From NCBI GenBank assembly GCA_018402445.1, contig JAGYIT010000006.1, forward strand, positions 124,001 through 188,000: DNA of 64,000 bases, given 5' to 3'. Source of the stretch: Akkermansiaceae bacterium. Lineage in GTDB: Bacteria > Verrucomicrobiota > Verrucomicrobiia > Verrucomicrobiales > Akkermansiaceae. A program made the translations under genes and the position numbers. The notes below the pieces were generated by a model, which saw nothing but the letters and a program-made list of their open reading frames with translations, made no database searches and was not told the origin of the DNA. Shown here piece after piece: positions 1 through 9,109 of this stretch (positions are counted from its first letter, which is position 1; the number at the start of each line of letters is the position of its first letter).

Positions 1-80
1 CTGAGCGAAGCCCTGCACGGTGTTCATGTGCTGGAATATGGACGAGGATCCGGAAAAGCCGTTCCTTGAGGCGCTCGACA

Positions 81-524
81 TCAAGGCGCTACACTGGAGC
101 TCTTGATCGCGTCCCAGCCGCCGAAAAGCGTTTTCACCTCCGGGCCGAAACCCAGCTTGCGTATCCTCTCCGCGACCTCGCGGCTGGTGCCGCATTTCTC
201 GCTGCCGCAATACACGACCACCTGCTCCGCCGCGGCGATGTGCGGCGCGGCCTCCGCCTCCATGGCGTTGGGATCTTCCTTGGGGTCCATGTTCCAGAGG
301 ACGGATCCCTTGATGCCGTTCGCCTTCCACTCGGCGCGGGAGCGGGCATCGACCCAGAGCGCGTCGCCCTTCACATCGGCGAGGCAGATCTCGTCGGCGC
401 GGATTACCGCGGGATCGCAAACGAAGGCGGGCTTTGTCTCCGGCGTTTTCCTGAGGAGCCAAGAGCCGCCTGCCGCCGCGAGTGAGATGGCGCCGACGAC
501 CGCGAGCTGGGCGAGGCTGTTCAT
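81..524 (-). CDS. membrane-anchored rhodanese-like protein
   Basis: A single-domain rhodanese-like protein of 147 residues. An N-terminal hydrophobic segment (about residues 5-24) should anchor it so that the rhodanese domain faces the periplasm. The domain spans about residues 45-145, with the candidate catalytic cysteine C106 in the loop VVVYCGSEKCG and a second cysteine at C111. The ATG at 524 overlaps the stop of the upstream DUF1573 gene as ATGA, which decides the start. Sulfurtransferase or persulfide-handling activity is the family expectation; the physiological substrate cannot be read from sequence. It is the last gene of the sigma/anti-sigma operon. Confidence 0.85.
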   Translation of the reverse strand: MNSLAQLAVVGAISLAAAGGSWLLRKTPETKPAFVCDPAVIRADEICLADVKGDALWVDARSRAEWKANGIKGSVLWNMDPKEDPNAMEAEAAPHIAAAEQVVVYCGSEKCGTSREVAERIRKLGFGPEVKTLFGGWDAIKSSSVAP

Positions 525-1198
525 GGTTTTTTCGACGGCGAGGCGATCACGGCGAAGGCCTGCTGGATCCGCTGTTTCTCCACATCGGCATCGGTCTCGA
601 TGCGGACGATGCACAGCCCGGCGGCAGCGGTTTCCTTCGGAGTCACTTCGACCTTGTAATGCTTCCCTTCCTCAATGGTTACGATTCTGGCGGTGAAGGT
701 CTCGTTGCTGGTGGAAACCGACTTGATGTGGATCGGTTTGTCGTAATCCATTTTGACATCGATGTTTTTCGGCCCCATCGACCCGCCCAGCTGCCACTTC
801 ACGGTCTTGGGTTCGAGGGCGATGATGACGGGGATATGGACGCGGAGCATCACGCTCGCCGAGGGGGCTTCCTCGGGGTCGCCTTCGAGCCAGATGTAAA
901 TGGGCTTTTCGACGGTGCCTTGGAAATTGCCTAACGAGAAGGTGGCGCGGATTGTCCCCGCTTCGCCGGGAGCATAGGTGAATTTTCCGGCGGCGACCTC
1001 GACGGCGAGGCAGGTGCAGCCCGCGTCCGCCTGGGTGATCTTGACGGGTTTGTTGCTCGCGTTGGTGAACTTGTATTCGCGCACCAAGGTGATGTCATTG
1101 AGTTCCGCGTCGGCGTCGATGACAGGGGTGTGGAACTTCAGCTCCGCTTGGAGCGGAAGGACGGCAGCGAGCAAAAAGCAGGAGACCAAGTGTTTCAT
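521..1198 (-). CDS. secreted DUF1573 domain protein
   Basis: The 225-residue product starts with a clear signal peptide (MKHLVSCFLLAAVLPLQA). An Ig-like DUF1573 region follows, recognisable by the EYKFTNASNKPVKI segment and the GCTC motif (C61, C63). DUF1573 proteins are exported beta-sandwich proteins common in Bacteroidota and PVC bacteria; their function is not established. The start at 1198 is preferred over an upstream ATG at 1234 because it places the signal peptide at the N-terminus. It is co-directional and translationally coupled to the rhodanese gene, so a joint role in cysteine or sulfur chemistry outside the cytoplasm is a possible inference. Confidence 0.85.
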   Translation of the reverse strand: MKHLVSCFLLAAVLPLQAELKFHTPVIDADAELNDITLVREYKFTNASNKPVKITQADAGCTCLAVEVAAGKFTYAPGEAGTIRATFSLGNFQGTVEKPIYIWLEGDPEEAPSASVMLRVHIPVIIALEPKTVKWQLGGSMGPKNIDVKMDYDKPIHIKSVSTSNETFTARIVTIEEGKHYKVEVTPKETAAAGLCIVRIETDADVEKQRIQQAFAVIASPSKKP

Positions 1199-1223
1199 GG
1201 GAGGAATATGTGCTCCGGAAATC

Positions 1224-1715
1224 TCAGGAAGCAAGCGCGACGGCGATGATGAGCCGCCCGCCGCGCCATTCCGGGCCGAGCACGTAGAGCGGGCGGCCGG
1301 GTTGCAGGGTGGCGTCGGTTTTCAGGATTTTTTTTCGCGCGAGCCAAAGCTCGATGTCGAGGGTGACGGAATCCTTGGATGGCTGGCTGCGCGCCTCGAA
1401 GCGGACGAGGATCTCGTCGGAGGGCTTGAGCGGCTGCGCCCAGTTCTCGTAGCTGCGGAAAATTGGCTGGGTGTCCGCGCCGAGTGCCCGGTAGTGGGCG
1501 AATTTCAGTTTGCCCTCACTGCTGAGCTTGGCGTGGATTTCCTCCGCCACCTCCTGGGCGCGCTCCCCCGCGGCGGAGGGATCTCCGTTCGTGGCGAAGT
1601 AAACCGTCACCTCCAGCTGGCCGACCGCGCTGCGTCCCGCGTCCTCGGCAGCGGCCGCTTGCCCGCCCAGAAAGAGGGCGAACGCCACAAGGGAAAGTTT
1701 GGGTATCGCTATCAT
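1224..1715 (-). CDS. hypothetical secreted protein
   Basis: I do not recognise this 163-residue protein. It has a signal peptide (MIAIPKLSLVAFALFLGGQAA) and a soluble body rich in beta-strand-like segments. There is no catalytic motif that I can identify. It overlaps the upstream anti-sigma-like gene by 4 bases, so it is very likely co-translated with it. Its place between an anti-sigma factor and a DUF1573 protein suggests an envelope protein controlled by, or sensing for, the ECF sigma factor. Confidence 0.75.
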   Translation of the reverse strand: MIAIPKLSLVAFALFLGGQAAAAEDAGRSAVGQLEVTVYFATNGDPSAAGERAQEVAEEIHAKLSSEGKLKFAHYRALGADTQPIFRSYENWAQPLKPSDEILVRFEARSQPSKDSVTLDIELWLARKKILKTDATLQPGRPLYVLGPEWRGGRLIIAVALAS

Positions 1716-2305
1716 TGTTTGGCGGAATCCTTGCTATCGGTTTCGCGCGTGGCCGTGCGGTCGGACTCGCGCGCGGTGGGCACGTAAACGGTTTCCGAGA
1801 AATCGGTGGAGTCGGGGATCGCGCTGACCCCTTGCAAGACGATCACGCTGGCTCCCGCGCTGGCGCTGGAGAACCACTGGGCATCGACCCCCTCCTCCGG
1901 CGTGTAAACGATGGGGGAAATGGAAGGCACCACGGCCAGCGCGCCCGGAGTGCCGGCGGTGCGCTTGCCGACGCCGAAGGCGAGCACCATCCCGGCGCAC
2001 GCGGCGAGGGGCATCATCCAGGATTTCCAGAAAGGGAAGGCGGTGGCGGCTTTCGGGGCGGCGGCGGCGTGCTGGAGTTCGCGTATTCCCTGATTCACCC
2101 GGCTCAGGAAAAAATCGGGATAGGGCGGTTCCTCGCTGGCGGGTAGGTTCGCGGCCATCATTTTCCGGAATGAGCGTATGTCCTCGCGTGCGGCGAGCTG
2201 CTCCGGGCGGGTGGCGGCCCATGCCTCCATGTCCGCGAGATCCGCGCCGGTGAGTTCGTCGTCAAGCCAGAGGGCGAGCCGGGTTTCATCTGGATTCGTA
2301 TTCAT
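1712..2305 (-). CDS. anti-sigma factor-like membrane protein
   Basis: The 197-residue protein has an acidic N-terminal cytoplasmic part (LALWLDDELTGADL, a pattern seen at the start of many anti-sigma factors), one membrane segment at about residues 97-113, and an outer C-terminal part. No zinc-binding HxxxCxxC motif is seen, so it is not a ZAS-type anti-sigma factor. Its start overlaps the end of the ECF sigma gene by 20 bases. Gene order and topology support the role; binding to the sigma factor is inferred. Confidence 0.75.
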   Translation of the reverse strand: MNTNPDETRLALWLDDELTGADLADMEAWAATRPEQLAAREDIRSFRKMMAANLPASEEPPYPDFFLSRVNQGIRELQHAAAAPKAATAFPFWKSWMMPLAACAGMVLAFGVGKRTAGTPGALAVVPSISPIVYTPEEGVDAQWFSSASAGASVIVLQGVSAIPDSTDFSETVYVPTARESDRTATRETDSKDSAKQ

Positions 2306-2948
2306 CTTTCAGGAGGGTTTGGAGTTTCTGGCGGGCGTAAAAAAGACGGCTCATCACGGTGCCGATGGAGCATTCCATGACGTCGGCGATTTCCTTGTAG
2401 GAGAGCCCCTGGACGTCCTTGAGGATCACGGCTTCGCGATGATCGGCACTGAGTTTTCCGAGTGCGGCCTCGATCTTGCCGCGCAGTTCGGAGGTGGAGA
2501 GGGCGTCGTCCGGGGACTCCACGAAGGAGGGCGCGGTTTTCGCGGAGGAGTCGATCTTCTCGCGGTCGAAGATCTCATCGTTGAGTTCGCCGGCGCTCTC
2601 GATCTTGCGCTTGCGCGCCCAGTCATAGACCGCGTTGTGGGAGATGCGGTAAAGCCATGTGGAGAAGCGCGCGCGCGCCTCGAAGCGGGGGAGGGCTTGC
2701 CACGCCTTGATGAAGACATCCTGGGAGAGATCCCAGGCGTCCGCATCGTTTTTGACCATGTTCCTTATCATCGCGTAAATTTTCCCTCGGTGGCGGACTA
2801 CAAGCTCGTCGAACGCGCCCATGTCCCCCTTTTGCGCCAAGCCCACGAGGCGGAAGTCCTCTTCGGATTCCTCCGCCGCCGCATCCCCGCGGGTGTGATC
2901 CCGCGGACATGGCGTTGTGTTCGACGGTTCGCCGCTCGGGTTATTCAT
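2286..2948 (-). CDS. ECF-type RNA polymerase sigma factor
   Basis: A sigma-70 family extracytoplasmic-function sigma factor of 220 residues. Region 2 is visible as FDELVVRHRGKIYAMIRNM and DLSQDVFIKAWQALPRF followed by FSTWLYRISHN. Region 4 is LSADHREAVILKDVQGLSY with the helix-turn-helix KEIADVMECSIGTVMSRL. The ATG at 2948 is chosen because the frame upstream is low-complexity and unlike the family. It heads an operon of five genes running to the rhodanese and is expected to autoregulate it, although I cannot point to a convincing -35/-10 pair. Confidence 0.93.
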   Translation of the reverse strand: MNNPSGEPSNTTPCPRDHTRGDAAAEESEEDFRLVGLAQKGDMGAFDELVVRHRGKIYAMIRNMVKNDADAWDLSQDVFIKAWQALPRFEARARFSTWLYRISHNAVYDWARKRKIESAGELNDEIFDREKIDSSAKTAPSFVESPDDALSTSELRGKIEAALGKLSADHREAVILKDVQGLSYKEIADVMECSIGTVMSRLFYARQKLQTLLKDEYESR

Positions 2949-3376
2949 GGATAAAGGTGGCAAAAATTGCAGGGCACATCCCGCCCCGCCAGTCTGGAGG
3001 CGGCATGAGGGACGCGCAACGCAAGAATTGGGCGCCCTGGCGATCATGCGCGTGGCTCGGCGCGCCGTGTCAGGGCGAAAAGATAAACCCGCACATCGAA
3101 CCCAGGATTTCGGGGGGGCGCAGCGGGTGATGGGGGGCGGCGTGCCCGAAGTGGGCGGAGGGCGTGCGGTTTCCAAGAAAACAAGCTCCTTGTCTTCCTC
3201 GCCCATCATCAGCTCGACCCGCCTTTGATCGGGTTAGGGCGCTCGTTGGGAAACGACTGAATCTTAAAACCACAAGCCCGATCGGGGTTTAGTCCTTTCA
3301 TCCGCTCTCCGTCCGTGCTTCAAAGCCTCCGGAAGGCTGTTGACCGATCCCCCCGGACTCCCGCAGGCTCCGCCGC
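2949..3376. other. intergenic region between divergent sigE-like and mgtE genes
   Basis: This 428-base stretch separates the minus-strand sigma gene from plus-strand mgtE. Open frames here are short and have no protein-like composition. It should hold both promoters. A small palindrome is visible around 3286-3297 (cccgatcgggg). I see no convincing M-box magnesium riboswitch or other known leader RNA. Confidence 0.5.
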
Positions 3377-4771
3377 GTGGCGGACGATGAGAATGACAAC
3401 CTGATCGCGGAGATCCAGCGCGCCATTGACGCGCAAGATGGCTCTGGCCTGCTCGCCGCCGCCGAGGACTGCCACTACGCGGACTTGGCTGAACTTTACG
3501 AGCACCTCGACGACGAGGAGCGGGACTTTTTCCTCAAAACCATCGGCCCTGAACTCGCGACGGATGTCGTCGCCGAACTCCCCTACTCGCTCATCGAGGA
3601 CGCGCTCAACTACTTCAAGCCCGCCCAGCTCCGGGTGCTGCTCGGCAACCTTTCCGACGACGACCGCGTGGACATTTTCCAGGTCGTTTCCGAGGCGGCT
3701 CAGGTTCGTTTCTTCTCGCTACTCGGCCCGCGCGACAAGGCGCTGACAAAGAGCCTGCTGAAATACGAGGAGGACACCGCGGGCGGGCGGATGACCACGC
3801 ATGTTGGCCGCATCACCGCCGACATGACCGTGAAACAGGCCATCGCCGTGCTGCGCCGTGACCGCGAGGATGCCGAGACGCTGGCACGCATTTTCGTCGT
3901 CGATGAGCAGGGGAGGCTGGTCGGGAAAGTCCGGCTGCGGGACTTGGCCTTCGAGACCTGGGACACCCCGATCCGCGACATCATGGAGGACGCGGACGAG
4001 TTCGTGCTCGCTAGTGCGGATCAGGAAAACGCCGCCCGTTTGCTTTCCCGCTACGACCTTGTGGTGCTGCCCGTGGTAGATGAGTTCCACCACCTCCTCG
4101 GAGTTATCACCTACGATGACGCCCTCGAGATCCTCCAGGAGGAGTCCACCGAGGACATCGAGAAACTCGCGGGCATCAGCGGCGAGCAGACCGAGCTTTC
4201 CTACCTGAACACCAGCCCTACTAATCATTTTCGCCGCCGCGTGAACTGGCTCATTGGCCTCGGATTTCTGTCCATCGCGTCGGGCTACGTGATGTTCCGT
4301 TTCTCGGCGACTCTGGAGAAAGCCTTCGTGCTCTCGCTGTTCCTGCCCATGGTCGTGGCGGCCGGCGGGAACTCGGGCGGGCAGGCGGCGGCGATGGTCA
4401 TCCGCGCCATGGCGCTGGGTGAACTCGATAAGCGCTGCGTTCTGCGCATCGCATGGAAGGAAATCCGCACCGGCCTGTTCCTGGGCCTCGCGCTGGGAGT
4501 CTCGATGGCCGCTTTCATCACCCTCATCCTCCCACACCTTCATCTCACTGCCGCGCCGGAGTTCTCCTTTTTCAAGCTCTCCCTCGCCGTCGGCTCCGCG
4601 CTCACCCTGCAGGTGCTCTCCGCCACCTTGCTCGGCGCGATGCTCCCCATCACCGCCCGCGCCATCAACCTCGACCCCGCCGTGGTCTCGTCCCCCTCGC
4701 TCGCCTCCACCGTCGATGTTTCCGGGATGCTTATCTATTTCGGCACTGCCGCCGCGATCTTGAATCTTTGA
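3377..4771 (+). CDS. mgtE: magnesium transporter MgtE
   Basis: A 464-residue MgtE-family Mg2+ channel of the inner membrane. The domain order is complete: an acidic helical N domain (about 20-125, with the LLKYEEDTAGGRMTT junction), two CBS domains (about 130-255), and a five-helix membrane domain (about 285-464) containing VVAAGGNSGGQ in the pore region. The start is the GTG at 3377; an in-frame stop at 3341 leaves little choice, although no clear ribosome binding site precedes it. The N and CBS domains act as the cytoplasmic Mg2+ sensor in characterised homologues. Confidence 0.96.
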   Translation: MADDENDNLIAEIQRAIDAQDGSGLLAAAEDCHYADLAELYEHLDDEERDFFLKTIGPELATDVVAELPYSLIEDALNYFKPAQLRVLLGNLSDDDRVDIFQVVSEAAQVRFFSLLGPRDKALTKSLLKYEEDTAGGRMTTHVGRITADMTVKQAIAVLRRDREDAETLARIFVVDEQGRLVGKVRLRDLAFETWDTPIRDIMEDADEFVLASADQENAARLLSRYDLVVLPVVDEFHHLLGVITYDDALEILQEESTEDIEKLAGISGEQTELSYLNTSPTNHFRRRVNWLIGLGFLSIASGYVMFRFSATLEKAFVLSLFLPMVVAAGGNSGGQAAAMVIRAMALGELDKRCVLRIAWKEIRTGLFLGLALGVSMAAFITLILPHLHLTAAPEFSFFKLSLAVGSALTLQVLSATLLGAMLPITARAINLDPAVVSSPSLASTVDVSGMLIYFGTAAAILNL

Positions 4772-4816
4772 TTTGTTCTTTCCGCGATCCGCGGTTTGGG
4801 CGTAGGGTTGGCTGCC

Positions 4817-5863
4817 ATGGACGCTCTCATCAAACACCTGGAAAACCGCGAGGAACTCAGCCCGCGCGAGATCGAAGTCGCCGCCGCACTCTTGCTCGAC
4901 CCGGCCGTCGCCGATGAAAAGAAAGGCCGCCTGCTGCTGGCGCTTTCCAAGAAAGGGGAGACGCCCGCCGAGATCGCGGGCTTCGTGGAGGCGTTCCTAG
5001 AGCACGCCGTGGATCCCATGACCGGCGCGATGGAACTCGATGGCCCCACGCTCGATGTCTGCGGCACCGGCGGCGATAAGCTCGATCTTTTCAACGTCTC
5101 CACGACCGCGATGTTCATCGCCGCGGCGGCCGGGGCGGTGGTCGTGAAGCACGGCAACCGCGGCATCACCTCGAAAAGTGGCGGCGCGGATGTGCTGGAG
5201 GCGCTCGGCGTCCGCATCGACCTGCCGCCGGAGGGCTTCCGCTATTGCTTGGAAAAGGCGGGCGTGGGTTTCCTCTTCGCGCCGAATTACCACCCCGCCT
5301 TCAAGGCTGTCGTCGGTGTTAGGAAACAGCTTGCCGCCGCCGGGCACCGCAGCATTTTCAACCTGATCGGCCCCCTGCTCAACCCCGCCCGCCCCGAGTG
5401 CCAGCTCGTCGGCGTTTCCGACCCATCGCTGTGCCCCGCCTTCGCGGAAATCCTGCAGCGTCTCGGCAGGGAAAGCGCGTGGGTGGTTAGCGGCACGGCT
5501 CCCGGCCAACGCGCGGTGGATGAGGTATCCCTGATGGGCTCCACCCTGATCTGCAAGTCCGGAGCCTATCAGGATCTTGAGGACGAGGAGATCAACCCCG
5601 AGGATTTCGGTTTCTGCAAAGCCCGCCTCGAAGACCTCCAGGGCGGCGACGCGAAAACGAACGCCGCCATCCTCGAAGCCATCCTTTCCGGCAAGGACGC
5701 CGGACCCAAGCGCGACATGGTGCTCCTCAACGCCGCTGCCGCCCTCGCCTGCGCCGGCCTCGCCGACCACATGGGCGACGCCATCGACATCGCCCGCGAA
5801 ACGATCGCCTCCGGGGCTGCCATGGAACGCCTCCGGCTGTTACAGGCAGCCAGTGTCTCTTGA
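4817..5863 (+). CDS. trpD: anthranilate phosphoribosyltransferase
   Basis: TrpD transfers the phosphoribosyl group of PRPP to anthranilate in tryptophan biosynthesis. The 348-residue protein has the glycine-rich PRPP loop CGTGGDK followed by FNVSTT, the KHGNRGITSKSGGADVLEALG segment and the HPAFK..VRKQL region of the family. The ATG at 4817 matches the usual N-terminus better than a TTG at 4796. No other trp genes are nearby, so it appears to be an isolated pathway gene here. It ends 28 bases before the convergent pxpA gene. Confidence 0.96.
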   Translation: MDALIKHLENREELSPREIEVAAALLLDPAVADEKKGRLLLALSKKGETPAEIAGFVEAFLEHAVDPMTGAMELDGPTLDVCGTGGDKLDLFNVSTTAMFIAAAAGAVVVKHGNRGITSKSGGADVLEALGVRIDLPPEGFRYCLEKAGVGFLFAPNYHPAFKAVVGVRKQLAAAGHRSIFNLIGPLLNPARPECQLVGVSDPSLCPAFAEILQRLGRESAWVVSGTAPGQRAVDEVSLMGSTLICKSGAYQDLEDEEINPEDFGFCKARLEDLQGGDAKTNAAILEAILSGKDAGPKRDMVLLNAAAALACAGLADHMGDAIDIARETIASGAAMERLRLLQAASVS

Positions 5864-5891
5864 AATTCCGATTGGGAGGATGGAGAGCGCC

Positions 5892-6620
5892 CTAGGGAGC
5901 CATGATCCTGATGCCCGCGCCTTCGAGGGATGAGCGGGTGAGCCGCAGCAGCTCCACGGCATCGGGACTTTCGCCGTGGACGCAGAGTGTTCTCACTTTC
6001 ATCGGGAGGGCGGCTCCACTGAGGCTTGTGGCGGTCTGTAGGATGGCGATTTTGATGGCCTGCGATACCGCTTCGTCCGCGTTATCGATCACCGCCCGGG
6101 GATCCTTGCGCGGGCAGAGGTTCCCGTCCTCTTGGTAGCGGCGGTCGATGAAACCTTCCGCACAGGTGGCGATTCTGCTTCGGGTTGCGGCCTTGATCAG
6201 GGCACCGTGGGGCGGGCAATAGAGGATCGTGTCGGGTTGAACTTCTGCGATGGCGGCGACGAGGGCTTCCGCCATGGCCTCGTCCGCGTTGGATTGGTTG
6301 TAGAGGGCGCCGTGCGGCTTGACGTGGTGGAGCTGTGGGTGGATCCGCGAGATGCGTTCGAGTTGGCGGAGGATGAGGCTGCGGATTTCCCCGGTGGACA
6401 GGAACATCGGTTTTCTTCCGAAATTCACCGGGTCTTCGTAGCCGGGATGGGCGCCGATGGCGACCTGAGCCTGAAGGGCGAGTCCGACAGCGCGGCGGAT
6501 GCTTTGCTCGTCCCCGGCATGTCCGCCGCAGGCGATGTTGACCGAACTGGCCCGCGCCATCAGCGCCGCGTCGTGTGCGCCGCCCTCGCCGAGATCCGCG
6601 TTGAGGTCGATGGTTTGCAT
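5892..6620 (-). CDS. pxpA: 5-oxoprolinase subunit A (LamB/YcsF family)
   Basis: PxpA belongs to the LamB/YcsF family and with PxpB and PxpC forms ATP-dependent 5-oxoprolinase, which opens pyroglutamate to glutamate. The 242-residue protein begins with DLNADLGEG and carries SVNIACGGHAGD, GAHPGYED and HVKPHGALYN, all hallmarks of the family. Its ATG shares one base with the stop of the fused pxpBC gene (TGATG), so the two are translationally coupled. Confidence in family is high; substrate is by homology. Confidence 0.94.
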   Translation of the reverse strand: MQTIDLNADLGEGGAHDAALMARASSVNIACGGHAGDEQSIRRAVGLALQAQVAIGAHPGYEDPVNFGRKPMFLSTGEIRSLILRQLERISRIHPQLHHVKPHGALYNQSNADEAMAEALVAAIAEVQPDTILYCPPHGALIKAATRSRIATCAEGFIDRRYQEDGNLCPRKDPRAVIDNADEAVSQAIKIAILQTATSLSGAALPMKVRTLCVHGESPDAVELLRLTRSSLEGAGIRIMAP

Positions 6621-8218
6621 CAGGTAAGTTTCATCATCAGGCCGGTGTTGAGAAGGCCGAGGTCGCGCTGCAGTTCGTTCCATGCATGGCGGGCTTCGTC
6701 GAGATCGACTTCGCGGAAACGCACCTTTGTCCCCGGCCATGCGCGGGCGAGTTTGGGGATGTCCGCCGAGATGACGTGGCCGATCTGCGGGTAGCCGCCG
6801 ATGGTCTGGCGCTCGCTCATCAGGACGATGGGCTGTCCGTCCGGGGGAACCTGTATGGAGCCGAAGACCACGGGTTGGGAAACCATATCGCGGGGTTCCT
6901 TGAGTTCGAGCTTGGCTCCCTTGAGGCGTGCGCCGGTGCGGTCGGAGGCGGGTGTGATTTCGTAAAAGGTTTCCGAGAAAATGCGGTGGGCTTTTTGCGT
7001 GAACCAATCCGCCTGTATGCCGCGGAGATAGCGCAGTTCGATCAGGGAGCCATTTGGGCGAGGCCAGGAGACGTGCCATTTTCCGGAAACGGGAGCGGTG
7101 TGGGACATGCCGATGGGCAAGGTGTCACCGGCTTGGAGGGCGCGGCCGTGATGTCCTCCGAGAACCGCGCGCAGGTCGGTGGCGCGGCTGCGGAGGACTT
7201 GCGGCACATCGATTCCGCCCGCCACGGCGACATAGCCGCGCAGATGGCACATGCGGCTGCGGAGATCGATATGGTCGCCGGCCTTGATTTCGTGAGGTTT
7301 GCCGGAGGACACATCGGCCCAACCGACCCATGCCACGCGGGCGTTGGTGCGAAGCCGCAGCAGGGGGCCGGTCATGGTGCATTCGATGACGGCAGCGTCA
7401 TCCGGATTGCCGAGGAGGCGGTTGGCGATGGAGGCGAGGACGGGATCGGCGGCTCCTCCGGGTGAAACACCCAAATGCTGATGTCCCCACCTGCCGTGAT
7501 CTTGGATGGTGCTGAGCATACCCGGCACGATGACCTGGATGCCATCGGTCAGAGAGGGTGGCTTCGGAGGAGGTGGGGCGTTTTCTTCCAGGTTTTCCAC
7601 TTCCACGAAGCGCACCTTGTCACCGGGTTGCAGTAGGGCGGGAGGCACGCGCTGGGGATCGAAAAGTTCCGCATCTGTGCGGCCGATGACATGCCAGCCG
7701 CCTTGCGAAGCGAAGGGGTAAATGCCCGCCTGATCACCGGCGACCGCCACCGAACCGGCCGCCACTATGCGTGGGCTGGAAAGGCGTGGTTGATGGAGCT
7801 GCGGGGGCAGTCCTTGGAGGTAGGGGAAACCGGGCGAGAAGCCGATCGCGGCGACGGTGTATTCCGCGCCGCGGTGGAGTTCGATGACTTCGGGGATGCT
7901 TAGTTTTCTTGCATCCGCCAGCGCCTGCGGATCGTTGCCGTAGGCTATGGGGATGGTGATGGTACGGCTTTGGAAGGATTGCCGGGCATGATCTTCATCG
8001 AGGTGGAGCGAGGTGAGGTGGCCGAGCACTTTTTGACCGTCGGCGGGATGGAAATGCACGGCGATGGTGTCGAAGGAGGAGACGATATCGACGATCTCGG
8101 CGATGGGATGGAGTTCCACGATGCGGCGCAGGCGGAGCACCAGTTCCAGTTTTTTTCCCGGAGAAGTCCCGTCGGCCTTGAACAGCCATGCCGTGTCTCC
8201 GAGCGCGTGCAAGCCCAT
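6620..8218 (-). CDS. fused 5-oxoprolinase subunits B and C
   Basis: A single 532-residue protein joins what are often two subunits. Residues about 1-210 are the PxpB/KipI-like part (AIGFSPGFPYLQGLP is diagnostic). After a proline-rich linker, residues about 225-532 are the PxpC/KipA biotin-dependent carboxylase-like part (QDHGRWGHQHLGVSPGGAAD, MSERQTIGGYPQIGHV). With PxpA it should form the complete pyroglutamate-opening enzyme. B-C fusions are known in this family. It is divergent from queE, and the shared upstream region holds a short heptamer array. Confidence 0.93.
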   Translation of the reverse strand: MGLHALGDTAWLFKADGTSPGKKLELVLRLRRIVELHPIAEIVDIVSSFDTIAVHFHPADGQKVLGHLTSLHLDEDHARQSFQSRTITIPIAYGNDPQALADARKLSIPEVIELHRGAEYTVAAIGFSPGFPYLQGLPPQLHQPRLSSPRIVAAGSVAVAGDQAGIYPFASQGGWHVIGRTDAELFDPQRVPPALLQPGDKVRFVEVENLEENAPPPPKPPSLTDGIQVIVPGMLSTIQDHGRWGHQHLGVSPGGAADPVLASIANRLLGNPDDAAVIECTMTGPLLRLRTNARVAWVGWADVSSGKPHEIKAGDHIDLRSRMCHLRGYVAVAGGIDVPQVLRSRATDLRAVLGGHHGRALQAGDTLPIGMSHTAPVSGKWHVSWPRPNGSLIELRYLRGIQADWFTQKAHRIFSETFYEITPASDRTGARLKGAKLELKEPRDMVSQPVVFGSIQVPPDGQPIVLMSERQTIGGYPQIGHVISADIPKLARAWPGTKVRFREVDLDEARHAWNELQRDLGLLNTGLMMKLT

Positions 8219-8248
8219 GCGGTGCAGGATGGCAGGAACGCGGGGAAA

Positions 8249-8276
8249 CTTTAAACTCTAAACTTTAAACCCGAAG
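8249..8276. repeat. heptamer-phased repeat between pxpBC and queE
   Basis: Four consecutive 7-base units are seen: ctttaaa, ctctaaa, ctttaaa and the degenerate cccgaag. The array lies in the 80-base gap between the divergent pxpBC and queE starts. Comparable 7-nt-phased arrays occur at 21424-21493 and 63460-63487. Confidence 0.6.
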
Positions 8277-8298
8277 GAAGAGGGATGATGCTGCGCTC

Positions 8299-9051
8299 AT
8301 GAAGTTGGCGCGGTTGGGGGATGGGGCGGAGATTTTTCACACGCTGCAGGGTGAGGGTGTGAGCGTGGGTGCGCCTGCGGTGTTCGTGAGGTTGTCGCAT
8401 TGTAATCTGCACTGCATCTGGTGCGATACGGATCACACTTGGAACTTCGAGGGGACGCCGTGGAAGCATGAGAAGGATGGCGTCGCGGGTTATGCGAAGC
8501 ATCGCAAGGAGGATGTGATCATCGCGATGTCTGCGGCGGAGGTTGCGGGGATCGTGAGGGGCTTCGGTTGCCGGAGGGTGGTTCTTACGGGTGGGGAGCC
8601 GCTTTTGCAGGAGGCGGCGCTGGTGGAGCTGATGGAGGAGCTGCGCGGGGATGGGGCGGACTGGGTTTTCGAGATCGAGACGAACGGCACGATTTTGCCG
8701 GGGGCGGATTTTCTCGGAGCGATCAGTCAGATGAACGTTTCCCCGAAGCTGGCGAACAGCAGGATGAGCGAGGAGCTGCGTCTCAAACCCATGGTTCTCT
8801 CCGGGCTGGCGGTGACGGGCAAGGCGTGGTTCAAGTTCGTGGTGCGGGATGAGCGGGACATCGGCGAAATCCGGGTGTTGCTGGAGAGGGCGGGGATTCC
8901 GGAAGAGCGGGTGATCCTGATGCCGGAGGGGCGAACGGTGGAGGTATTGGACCATACGGCGCAATGGCTGGCGGAGCGGTGCCAGGATCTAGGCTTCCGT
9001 TTTTCCGACCGCCTGCACGTCAGGCTCTGGGGGGATAGGCGGGGGGTTTGA
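8299..9051 (+). CDS. queE: 7-carboxy-7-deazaguanine synthase
   Basis: QueE is a radical SAM enzyme of queuosine (7-deazaguanine) biosynthesis. The 250-residue protein has the iron-sulfur cluster motif CNLHCIWC (C-x3-C-x2-C), the substrate/SAM segment VVLTGGEPLLQ, and FEIETNGT. N-terminal FHTLQGEGVSVGAPAVFVRL is typical of QueE. No other que genes lie in the window. Confidence 0.95.
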   Translation: MKLARLGDGAEIFHTLQGEGVSVGAPAVFVRLSHCNLHCIWCDTDHTWNFEGTPWKHEKDGVAGYAKHRKEDVIIAMSAAEVAGIVRGFGCRRVVLTGGEPLLQEAALVELMEELRGDGADWVFEIETNGTILPGADFLGAISQMNVSPKLANSRMSEELRLKPMVLSGLAVTGKAWFKFVVRDERDIGEIRVLLERAGIPEERVILMPEGRTVEVLDHTAQWLAERCQDLGFRFSDRLHVRLWGDRRGV

Positions 9052-9109
9052 GGAGGAAAATTTCCGCGAAACTTTCGGGTGGTTCGGGTGTTTCAGGGGA
9101 TGTAGAACG

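Noticed and set aside
1..80. Short plus-strand frame ending at 106 (EDPEKPFLEALDIKALHW)
   Set aside because: It overlaps the rhodanese 3' end, lacks upstream context because of the window edge, and has no recognisable family.
3210..3376. Possible magnesium riboswitch upstream of mgtE
   Set aside because: No M-box-like conserved core or strong stem pattern could be recognised; only a short palindrome is present.
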